Shown one piece after another: positions 16,793 through 25,400 of a DNA stretch of 64,000 nucleotides (position 1 is its first letter; each line of letters starts with the position of its first letter). The notes beneath the pieces were generated by a model. The model had not been told where the DNA came from. It did no database searches and was given only the letters and a program-made list of their open reading frames with translations. The stretch covers positions 2,294,001 to 2,358,000 of the forward strand of contig NZ_AP012541.1 of NCBI RefSeq assembly GCF_000829035.1, read 5' to 3'. Made by a program: the position numbers and the translations under genes. The DNA comes from Lacticaseibacillus paracasei subsp. paracasei. Its GTDB lineage: Bacteria; Bacillota; Bacilli; Lactobacillales; Lactobacillaceae.

Positions 16793-17122
16793 CTAGTGAC
16801 TCAGTGCTGCCTTTAAGCGATCAATGGCTGCCATGCCTTGGTCGCGAGCCGATCCGGCATATTCGCTAGCACTGTCTTTTAGACTGCGCAGCTTGTCGCT
16901 AACCCGGAGCAGACTGGCAACATCATCATCGCTCAATTTATCTAAAACGGTTTGAACCCGATCACTGTCGCCAAAAATCTTCTTCACGAAGCCTTCAACC
17001 TGACGCCGTTGGTGCTGCCGTTCAAAATATTCAGTCAAGCTTTTGGCACACACAAATGCCCCTGCTGCGATTGCGGCAGCGGCCACTGCACCACCTAATG
17101 CGAGATATTTCGATTTTGTCAT
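16793..17122 (-). CDS. Hypothetical membrane-anchored protein (YtxH-like architecture)
   Basis: A 109-residue protein with one N-terminal membrane helix (LALGGAVAAAAIAAGAFVCA) and a charged helical tail (EYFERQHQRRQVEGFVKKIF, then DKLRSLKDSASEYAGSARDQ). The layout resembles YtxH-type general stress proteins, but I do not recognise the family. The start at 17122 follows AAAGGAG by 9 nt. It is probably cotranscribed with the methyltransferase 56 bp upstream. Confidence 0.7.
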   Translation of the reverse strand: MTKSKYLALGGAVAAAAIAAGAFVCAKSLTEYFERQHQRRQVEGFVKKIFGDSDRVQTVLDKLSDDDVASLLRVSDKLRSLKDSASEYAGSARDQGMAAIDRLKAALSH

Positions 17123-17178
17123 GTCATATTGCTCCTTTCTGTCCTGACCTGAGTGTACCACGCCTAGTATAAAAACAC

Positions 17179-17775
17179 TTATTTTGTCGCTTTAAGAATA
17201 TAGTACCCGTGTTCCTTTTTTACAATGCTGGCATCTTGATAAATTGTTTTCATCAGTTTCAATGCAGATGGCGCACCTTGTTTCTTTTGAATCACCGCAT
17301 ATAACTGACCATGCGGCAACAAATGCTCGGCAGCGCCGGCAAGAATACCGGAAACGATGGTTTTACCAGCACGAATCGGCGGATTCGTCACAATCACGCC
17401 AAATTGGCCATCTATCTGATCATACATGGAACTTTCGACAATCGTGACATTGCTGATATCGTTATCCGTTGCATTGCGCTGTGCCAAAGCAAGTGCACGT
17501 TCATTCACATCACTCATCGTTACTTGGCGATCAGGAAAGCGCTTCGCCAAAGCAAGCCCAATCGGCCCGTAACCCGTTCCAACATCAAGTATCGGTCCCG
17601 CTGGCAATTCGTCTGCCAGTATGGTTGCGATCAAAACCCGACTGCCAAAATCCACCGTGTGTTTCGAAAACACGCCATTATCGCTGGTAAAGCGGAGCGA
17701 ATGCCCACCTAGCTCAAAGTCAAAGCTGTGCTCATCATGGGCCAAATCAGGATCATTCGTATAATAGTGATTCAA
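17179..17775 (-). CDS. Class I SAM-dependent methyltransferase, RsmC-like
   Basis: A 198-residue Rossmann methyltransferase of the small RsmC/YbxB type, predicted to modify guanine in rRNA. Seen: SAM motif ILDVGTGYGPIGLALAKRF, acidic loop TMSDVNERAL, and the N6/N2-methylase motif VTNPPIRAGK. N-terminal half: FSKHTVDFGSRVLIAT. The start is TTG at 17775 with GGAGG eight bases upstream and no better ATG nearby. The target base is inferred from family only. Confidence 0.88.
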   Translation of the reverse strand: MNHYYTNDPDLAHDEHSFDFELGGHSLRFTSDNGVFSKHTVDFGSRVLIATILADELPAGPILDVGTGYGPIGLALAKRFPDRQVTMSDVNERALALAQRNATDNDISNVTIVESSMYDQIDGQFGVIVTNPPIRAGKTIVSGILAGAAEHLLPHGQLYAVIQKKQGAPSALKLMKTIYQDASIVKKEHGYYILKATK

Positions 17776-17879
17776 TATTGGTGCCTCCTTGTTTTGCGCA
17801 GCGCTAAAAATTATCTGCTAGCCCTCAGCCATGAAAAAGGACTGTCAAAGACCATACTCTAATAACACCTAACATCCGG

Positions 17880-20489
17880 TTATTTGTCAATGCCTTGACC
17901 GAGTCGGCTCACCCAGGCTAACCGCTTTGGCCACCACTTGTTCGGCGTTGCAAAAGTGACCTTCTGATTCACGACCATCATGATCTGCAGCAACGTGAAT
18001 AGCAATGACGTCCGTTTACGATAAGCAACGTACTTCGGTACCCACTCAGTTACATATTTATTTTTATACGAGCGCAATCCTTGGAATCCATAAAACCGAT
18101 AGCCGTATTCATACACAAGGTGAGCAATCTTTTCTTCAATAAAAGAATAACTAGACGTACCGACATTCGCCAGCGGGGCCATCCCCATATTGAAATACTT
18201 AAAGCCGCGATCCTTGGCCAATTCAAACAGATGAATAAACACTTCATCCATAATACCAGAAGGCGCATCGGCACTAGAACGCATCAAATCAATGCTAGTG
18301 ACCTCATTATTACCCGTCGGCATGTCGGTCGCAAACGCCACAATCTTGCCATCCGGCGCTCGCACAACCGCAATCGGCGCCTGATTCAGATAATGGCGAT
18401 CAAAGAACCCCAAGCTGAAACCTTTCTCACTGCGCCCGTCCAACCATGAATCAGACACGGTTTGAAGGTCGTCTAGCAAAGCATCATCAAACGGCGGCTT
18501 GAGCAGCTCGACACTGTAGCCTTCACGCTCAAACTTGTGCATGAGCGCCCGCTCACCTTTTCGCTTCGTGCCAGCCAATGTAAAGGTTGTCACATCCACA
18601 TAACCTTCTTCACCAAACTTCATGAAGTCAAAGCCAAATTCATGCAATTTCATCGTCAGGTTTTCGTTAATCTCATAAAAGACTAACGACATGTCCTGAT
18701 CATCTGCCTGCTTCATAAAGTCAGCAATCGCGGCTGGAATTTGGGTCTCATCTCCAACCGGTTCACCCATGACAATGAGTTTATCAGCCTTCTTTTTAAA
18801 CAGGAAGAACACGCGATCTTCACCGTCCACTTGATAAAAATGCAGCGATTTATCGCGCATCAGTCCCAGATGGCTCACTTCGTTCCCGCCAAATTTAGCC
18901 ACAACCGCCTTCAAGCGCGCCTCATCGTAAGGATCGGCCAACGATTTTGTCGACGCCGACAAATATCGGAAGATGAGATACACCGTCAACGCGGCCAGCA
19001 TGACCCCGATTAAGGTAGTGAAGAACATCCGCTCAGACGGGAAAAGGAAAACATCTGGCACATGCCGGTGATGAATGGCAGGCGCATTATAGAACACAGC
19101 AAATGCATAAAAGATAAATGTCAAGCCAAAGACGGCACCATCAATCAGCTTGTTGCCCCACGACAGCGCCAACCGGTCTCTGGTCAATTCACGACGCGTC
19201 AAGATAAGCGCAATGACCACCAAAATAAGGAACACGATAAAGCGCAGATGATTATCCTCGCGCAATGACGCCACCATCGCCACAATCAACACAATCACAG
19301 TCGGCCAGTAAGCGCGCTTCACGCGGCTGGCAATGCCACGGCCAAAGCCAAGAATTAAGAAAGCCACAATGACATTTGTGACCCGATCAAGGAATAGGAA
19401 GGTGTAGGGATAAAGGCGCTGATACAAGGTGTTTTGAAAAGCAAGATCAGGCGCAACACCGCGCAAGAGTAACATAATCCCAGAAAAATACAGGAAAACC
19501 ACTAGAAAGCCGAATGCTGCTTTGCGAATCAACTGCACTGGTAAGCCTTCAAGGTAAGCATTCAATCGCTTGCCAGCATCTTGCGCAAACAAACCGGCAC
19601 CAATCAGGAACGGAATGACATAGTAGAAAAGCCGATAGAAAAGCAGCCAAACAACGGCGGCACTGCTGTCCAGACCCAACTGGCCGAGTTCAACAATCAT
19701 TAACACATCAAAAGAACCCAAGCCGCCGGGCACCATTGAAATAACCCCGATGACATTCGCCACCATGAACAACGGCAAGACAGACAATAGTGGAATGGGC
19801 GCCTCAAGAAAATAACCAATCAAAAGAAAGAATGCAGCACAACCGCCCCATTCAAGAAATGATCCCAGCGTCAGGCGCAACTGGCGCTTGAGTGGCATAT
19901 CGGCAAAGAATTCACTATCACGCACATGGGAGATGATCATGAGCAATGGGAAATAAGCCGCACCGCCCACAAGCCAGACCCAATAGTTAGCAAACTCCGC
20001 CCCAATACCAAAAACAAAAATGACGACAATCCCGATCATGGACCAAAGCGACAACCCAGCCAACAAAAACATCGCGATTTTTGAAATCGCAAATAGCACC
20101 TGCTTTTGAGACGCTTTTTCATGGTAAAAGTTTGCCCGCAAACTAGCACCCAGTAACCCCCCAAAGCCGGCAATATTGGTGAAGGTGTTGACAATCCAGC
20201 CTGATTTAATGACATAAGCCGGTTTGTAGTGCCCTGGTAACAATTCAGTAATCACAAAATCATAAGTTAGCATCGGTGTAACGGCGATCAGCCCCACAAC
20301 TAACAAAATCAAGAGCGAAACAGGGCTTTGCGTGGCGAGGCTCGCCCGCATTTGTTCTCCATTCAAGTCTTGGCTGATCCGGCCAACCTCAAAAATCACA
20401 AACACTAGGACTGCTAGCACAAACAGTACTTTAAGTGTGGTGAGATGTTTCTTTAAAAACGATCCGGTTTCTCGGAATAGTTTTTTCAT
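17880..20489 (-). CDS. mprF: Phosphatidylglycerol lysyltransferase/flippase MprF
   Basis: Adds an amino acid from aminoacyl-tRNA to phosphatidylglycerol and flips the product outward, reducing envelope negative charge and sensitivity to cationic peptides. It has 869 residues. The N-terminal part, up to about residue 520, holds many membrane helices including the flippase region VPGGLGSFDVLMIV. The C-terminal part is the cytosolic synthase domain (FGGNEVSHLGLMRDKSLHFY, TSIDLMRSSADAPSGIMDE, YFNMGMAPLANVG, EWVPKYVAYR). The start at 20489 has GGAGG upstream; a TATAAT -10 lies at 20521-20526 with only a weak -35. It is monocistronic. Confidence 0.95.
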   Translation of the reverse strand: MKKLFRETGSFLKKHLTTLKVLFVLAVLVFVIFEVGRISQDLNGEQMRASLATQSPVSLLILLVVGLIAVTPMLTYDFVITELLPGHYKPAYVIKSGWIVNTFTNIAGFGGLLGASLRANFYHEKASQKQVLFAISKIAMFLLAGLSLWSMIGIVVIFVFGIGAEFANYWVWLVGGAAYFPLLMIISHVRDSEFFADMPLKRQLRLTLGSFLEWGGCAAFFLLIGYFLEAPIPLLSVLPLFMVANVIGVISMVPGGLGSFDVLMIVELGQLGLDSSAAVVWLLFYRLFYYVIPFLIGAGLFAQDAGKRLNAYLEGLPVQLIRKAAFGFLVVFLYFSGIMLLLRGVAPDLAFQNTLYQRLYPYTFLFLDRVTNVIVAFLILGFGRGIASRVKRAYWPTVIVLIVAMVASLREDNHLRFIVFLILVVIALILTRRELTRDRLALSWGNKLIDGAVFGLTFIFYAFAVFYNAPAIHHRHVPDVFLFPSERMFFTTLIGVMLAALTVYLIFRYLSASTKSLADPYDEARLKAVVAKFGGNEVSHLGLMRDKSLHFYQVDGEDRVFFLFKKKADKLIVMGEPVGDETQIPAAIADFMKQADDQDMSLVFYEINENLTMKLHEFGFDFMKFGEEGYVDVTTFTLAGTKRKGERALMHKFEREGYSVELLKPPFDDALLDDLQTVSDSWLDGRSEKGFSLGFFDRHYLNQAPIAVVRAPDGKIVAFATDMPTGNNEVTSIDLMRSSADAPSGIMDEVFIHLFELAKDRGFKYFNMGMAPLANVGTSSYSFIEEKIAHLVYEYGYRFYGFQGLRSYKNKYVTEWVPKYVAYRKRTSLLFTLLQIMMVVNQKVTFATPNKWWPKRLAWVSRLGQGIDK

Positions 20490-20618
20490 TGCTGCGTCCT
20501 CCGTTTCTATATTCCTATTCATTATAGGAAATCTACAAGCCCCTCGCACCCTTTCTGACCTTTTTGTAAGGTGATGTAAGTTTGCAAGATGATTGAAAAA
20601 TTTTTTAACTTTTTTAGT

Positions 20619-20647
20619 TGAAAACGCTTGACCTGAAACGCGTTACA
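20619..20647. promoter_or_regulatory. Two adjacent cre/LacI-type operator-like sites
   Basis: TGAAAACGCTTGAC (20619-20632) and the palindromic TGAAACGCGTTACA (20634-20647) lie side by side. They resemble operators bound by CcpA/LacI-family proteins, though the second departs from the cre core. They sit 130 bp upstream of mprF, 245 bp upstream of the EIIA-like gene and 0.8 kb from a LacI gene. Confidence 0.4.
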
Positions 20648-20672
20648 GAAATTACACTCAGTCTAGAGTCAA

Positions 20673-20790
20673 GAGCGTGAGCAAGACCGTTTAGAAACCG
20701 GAGTGTAAGTGGCCTCAAGCCTAAATGGCTGGGTCTTGTCCATTTAGGCTTGAGGTTCTTATGTGCAGGTTTCTGCGACTGTGAACGCGT
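20673..20790 (+). repeat. Palindromic repeat family A (copy A3), plus half copy to 20826
   Basis: GAGCGTGAGCAAGACCGTTT, AGAAACCGGAGTGTAAGTGG, inner stem CCTCAAGCCTAAATGG/CCATTTAGGCTTGAGG around CTGGGTCTTGT, TTCTTATGTGCAGGTTTCTG. The inner stem sequence differs fully from A1/A2 but is still perfectly paired. A second left arm (GCGTGCTCCGACGCGCTTAG then AAACC) follows at 20801-20826. No gene lies in 20490-20891. Confidence 0.8.
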
Positions 20791-20891
20791 TTCCGCCAAA
20801 GCGTGCTCCGACGCGCTTAGAAACCACATTTAGGCAATGATCTCAATCAAGTCAGCAGTTATTTTCAATCAACTCATAGGAGGTAAACATC

Positions 20892-21305
20892 ATGTTAATG
20901 CAAACACATCTTTATCAGGAACTTCCTGTTTATCAGGATACGCAAATTGGCGCCTTGAAGGCCATCGCTCTAAAGTTGACCAATGATTTCAATTTTGACT
21001 ATCAAGAGGTTCTAAGTTCCTTGTTAGCCAGCGCGGGTGAGCAAACGCAAACCATCAACGATCAGGCAATCTTAACGTATGGTCATGTCACCAGTTTGAC
21101 AGAACCTGTTGTTATTGGCTTTGATTTTGGCAAGGCTTTACCTTGGGCCGCTGGTCACCAAATCAGTCAGGCGATTGTCTTGTTAGTCCCTGTCGACACA
21201 GCTGAGGCAACCATTCAGGATCGGCTTCAGACAATCTCCGCGGCAATTGCACAAGATCAGGATTTGAAAACAATGACCCAAACGGCAACAGCTGCAATCG
21301 CTTAG
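20892..21305 (+). CDS. EIIA(fructose/Ntr)-like protein, degenerate
   Basis: A 137-residue protein. Its middle reads like an EIIA-fructose/nitrogen domain: TYGHVTSLTEPVVIGFDFG, then KALPWAAGHQISQAIVLLVP, where family members have IPH...EP, PI.W and FLL.VP. The His of YGHV could be the phosphohistidine, but the surrounding motif is not canonical. The N-terminus (LPVYQDTQIGALKAIALKLT) fits the EIIA first helix. The ribosome binding site AGGAGG is 8 nt before the ATG. It ends at its own terminator, followed by a LacI gene. No EIIB or EIIC adjoins it, so a regulatory role is possible but inferred. Confidence 0.6.
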   Translation: MLMQTHLYQELPVYQDTQIGALKAIALKLTNDFNFDYQEVLSSLLASAGEQTQTINDQAILTYGHVTSLTEPVVIGFDFGKALPWAAGHQISQAIVLLVPVDTAEATIQDRLQTISAAIAQDQDLKTMTQTATAAIA

Positions 21306-21351
21306 TCATGCTCACAATGAGCTACTGCATTAAGATCAACGTTTATGTCAC

Positions 21352-21406
21352 AAAAGTCGGCATATCAGGGTCTAAAACAAAATGACCACTGACACGTCGG
21401 CTTTTT
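21352..21406 (+). terminator. Intrinsic terminator after EIIA-like gene
   Basis: AAAAGTCGGC pairs (with G-T wobble) with GTCGGCTTTT; an inner CAG.GTC/GAC.CTG stem and a T run follow. Confidence 0.7.
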
Positions 21407-21454
21407 GTACGCTTGGCTTTAACTGCTTGTTATACTGGAACTGGAGGTGCTTTT

Positions 21455-22387
21455 ATGGCGAATATTCATGACATTGCTCGACTATCCGGTTTCTCAACGG
21501 CAACGGTTTCGCGCGTCATCAATCAGCAACATTATGTAGCGCCTTCAACCCGCGCAGCGATTCAAGCAGTGATCGATCAACTTGATTACGTACCAAGCAC
21601 AATGGCACAAAACCTTAGCGCAGGCAAAACGCGGACAATCGGGGTCATCTTGCCGCACACCGATCATCCCTATTTTGAACAGCTTGTGACCGGCATTTTG
21701 AATGCAGCAATGGCCGGCAATTATCATGCGGTGATCCTGCCATCTCGCTATGATCAGTCACTCGAACAAGACTATTTAGAAGACTTACGCCGTCATGCAT
21801 ATGATGGCTTGATCTTCACGTCTCATGGTCTTGGCCTGCGCACAATTGCTAAGTATCAAAAATATGGCCCTATTGTGGTTTGCGAAAATCCGGGAAAAAT
21901 CAAACTCGCCGCCGCTTACGCCGACCGAACACCTGCTTATCAAGAGGCATTCCAGTGGATGGGTAACCAAGGCTACAGCAAAATCGCCTTGCTGCTAAGT
22001 CGGCCCTATGCCCAAAGTGCGACTAGTAAACTTACCATTAACAGCTATGTGGATGTGTTCGGTAAACGTCCTGCTAACGAAATGATTGTCTATCACATGC
22101 GAACCTTCGAAGATGGCTATCAAGCTGGTGCGCGGTTAGTCAATGAGCATCCAGAATTTATCCTCGGCAATGGGGACGATATCACGGCCGGTCTTCGCCA
22201 GTACTTCGTCGACCATCACCTGCCCATCCCTTCTTTAATGGGTCAAGAGAATCAGCTCTCCAGTCGATTACTGCAAATGAGTACGATCGATCATCATGTT
22301 ACAGCCATCGGTGCAGCAGCGTTAAAACTGGCCTTGCGCGATGACATTGCTCAGACGGTGATTCAATCCGATTTGATTTTACGGTAA
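21455..22387 (+). CDS. LacI/GalR family transcriptional regulator
   Basis: A 310-residue repressor. N-terminal LacI helix-turn-helix (NIHDIARLSGFSTATVSRVI), hinge helix around VPSTMAQNLSAGKTRTIGVI, and a periplasmic-binding-like effector domain. The start at 21455 has GGAGG seven bases upstream. It is longer by 14 codons in frame upstream, but that part has no ribosome binding site. It lies between an EIIA-like gene and prtP, read convergently with prtP. The effector and targets are unknown; LacI-type sites occur at 20619-20647. Confidence 0.9.
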   Translation: MANIHDIARLSGFSTATVSRVINQQHYVAPSTRAAIQAVIDQLDYVPSTMAQNLSAGKTRTIGVILPHTDHPYFEQLVTGILNAAMAGNYHAVILPSRYDQSLEQDYLEDLRRHAYDGLIFTSHGLGLRTIAKYQKYGPIVVCENPGKIKLAAAYADRTPAYQEAFQWMGNQGYSKIALLLSRPYAQSATSKLTINSYVDVFGKRPANEMIVYHMRTFEDGYQAGARLVNEHPEFILGNGDDITAGLRQYFVDHHLPIPSLMGQENQLSSRLLQMSTIDHHVTAIGAAALKLALRDDIAQTVIQSDLILR

Positions 22388-22402
22388 GTATATGACAATA
22401 AA

Positions 22403-22450
22403 AAAGCAGCAACCTGCCATGGCTTCAAAGCCATGATAGGTTGTTGCTTT
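22403..22450. terminator. Bidirectional terminator, lacI-type gene/prtP
   Basis: AAAGCAGCAACCT-GCCATGGCTT pairs with AAGCCATG-AGGTTGTTGCTTT, between convergent genes. Confidence 0.88.
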
Positions 22451-22496
22451 ACTTTTTGCCGATACGCTGCTGCCCTAAACGTAACGCATGGACAGG

Positions 22497-25400
22497 CTAT
22501 TCTTCACGTTGTTTCCGTTTCAATCCTAATACCCCCATCAGACTGACCACAATGACACCCAAGAAGCCAAACGCTGGCCGCTCAGTTGTCTCTGCTGTCT
22601 TGGGTAATGCCCCCTTACCGGATGTATGTTGACCATTACGATCAGTCGTATCATCCGTGCTCGTTGACGTCGTTGTGGCTGGCTTTGTTGGGATATTACC
22701 GCCAGAACTAGGCTGGCTGCCCTCATCGCCTTTGTCCTTACCTGTGTCGCCTGGAGCGGGCGCCGGGGTACCTTGACCGCCGCCTTTGTCGCTAGTACCG
22801 GTTGTATCGTCGCCTTTACCAGCTGTCTTGGCCGCTTCAACGGCAGCTGCCACCTTCGTTTTCAGACTTTGCAAAGCTTGTAAATGTGCAAGCTTGTCAG
22901 ACGCATCAGCACTGGCTTGACCAGACGTCAATGTGTCAGCAATGTCGGCATACCAAGTTTTGCCAGTTGCAGCATCTTTAGCATTGCCAACCTCAGCCGG
23001 TGTTGCCGCTTTAATACCCTCCGCAAGTTTTGCTAATACTGCATCAAGTACCTTGGCAAGACTCGCTTGAAGCTGGTCGGCCGTTTGCGTACCTGCTTGA
23101 GCTTGTGCCACTAGGTCGTCTAACGCTGCCGTAAATGTTTTGCCAGTGCTTGGATCAGTTTGATTGCCCAAGTCCGTTCCCAGCGCAGCCTTCACAGATT
23201 GCAACTGGTTAAGCAGCGAAGTCTTCTTATCTGCAGGTAATTTGGCAGCTAATTGATTGATCGCAGTTTGCAGATCTCGATTGGCACCAGTAAGTGAATC
23301 AACTGAGGCGTCCGTCTGATCAAGCGCCGTTTGTGCCTTCTGCGTTGCCGCTGCTAAAGCAGTCGTTGTGGCATCATCATACTTACCGCTGGCACTTAGC
23401 GTTTTGGCGGAAGCAATCAGATTAGTCAGTGCCTGCTTAGCTGTCTGCAATTGTGCAGGATCATCAGCCTTGATATTGGTCACAACATAGTCGACGGCCG
23501 GTGATTCATTACCGTATAAATCAGTCGACTTAAACTTGAAGGTGCCATTTGCCGTGACCGTGACACCGGCTGCCGGAACATCCTGATATGTCTTGCCACC
23601 ATCAGCACTATACTGAACAGTTTCACCCGTTGCGGCAGCGTTTGCCGTCAGAGTCACCGTTTTGGCTGGTTCAGTAGTGCTTGGCGTCACAGTTGGTGCT
23701 GCCAGTGTTTTCTTTGGTTCGTAGTAAACTGTGATCTTCTTGGTCGTGGTGTTGTTTTCGCTATCTGTAACAGCAACAGTCAGCACGTTTTTGCCTTCGA
23801 GCAATTTAACGGGCTGATCAATAGCCATATGACCCGGTTTGCCGCTATTGATGTTGATGTCTGCGTATTGGCTGGCGACATGACTGCCGTTAATTGCCAG
23901 ACTCAGATATTGTGCATTGTCAGTGGCCGTTCCGGTAATCTGGAAGTTCGGATCGTTGGTATAAACCGGTGCATCTGTCGAGCTGTCCAATGACAATGTT
24001 GGCGCCACTGCATCCAAAATGAAGGTCAACGCTTCTTGGAAGGTCTTGTTTTGAGTGGTGTCACCCACAACAACCCCAAACGGTTTTTGTCCAAGAGTAC
24101 CTAAATCTAAAGTGAAACTGAAAGTCAGATCATTCTTGATTGAAATTTGCTTACCATCAACCTGCAACGTTGTCGTTGGGTGCTTGACCTTACCAGTAAT
24201 CGTCGCAATCCCGGTCTTAGGGTCATAGAACTTAGCCGAGGTGGCATTGAATTCATTGGCACCAAATTTCACACCTTGATCGAACGTCACAGCATTCTTC
24301 AACACATCAGGATCATAAGACGAGGTAATCGTCTTTTGCTCCGTCGTGGTGTTGCCGTCTTCGTCGGTGGCGGTCACCTTGATGGTATTGTCACCATAAT
24401 TAACCGGTACATCAACACTAAAGTGATGTTGTGCATCAAGTGCTGCTACGGTGTCGCCAACATTAACTGTCTTGGTGTCAGAACTAACCGTCCCTGTAAC
24501 CTTGATGGTCGCTTCGGAGGTCTGATCCGAGCCATTGTTGAATTTCAAATCAGTAAAGGTTGGCGCCGTCAGCCGAACTTTGGTGTCAAAATGTTTAAGC
24601 AACTGGGTGTGCGCCTTATCGGCATATAGATCCACTTGCGCGGCGTAATCAGCATTCGTGACCGCCATTGAGGCAGTGAAACTGTTAGTCGCAGCATCAT
24701 AGGTTGTGTTCAAATCATGTTTCTTTCCTTGTGCATCAGTGTAAGTACCGTCAACCGCTGCTGGATACGTTCCACTAAACGTATACGTCCCGCCACCTTG
24801 AGTATTGGCTTCGTAGCCAGTTGTGGTACTTGAGATCTTGTCTGGGATACCGCCGCCGTTCACAATTAAATCAAACGATGTAGACCCCGGCTTCTGAACG
24901 CTGGCATCTTGATTAGTGGCATTGGATGCATTATCAGTCAAGTACAGCTCAGCCGAATTGTCGCCATTGCCAAGTGCTTGGGCCTGTTCATCAGATAATG
25001 GCGTTTCAATTTTGGTGTACCCATCAGCCGTTGTCCCAGCATCGGTAAAGGTAGCATCAAGATTCGTCACTTCATTAATTGCAGTTTTAACGCTCTTGGT
25101 GGCATCAAGACCACTCAAATCATCCTTGGCTTCAGCTGTCAAATAATACTGGGTTTTCCCATTTTCCGTTTTGGCTGACAAAGCGACATGACGAACTGTC
25201 GGCGCCTTAGAGTCGAGCTTGAAAGGCACATCAAACACTTGACGTTTGTCGCCGCCTTCCGGTACACCGGAAATACGATAAGTATAACTGCCATCATCAG
25301 CCGTCTTGATGTTGCCATCACGTTGATCATAATAGGTGCCATCCCACGCTGGAGCATTGTAGTAGATGTACTTCTGCGAATGAGCATCATAATAGGTCTT

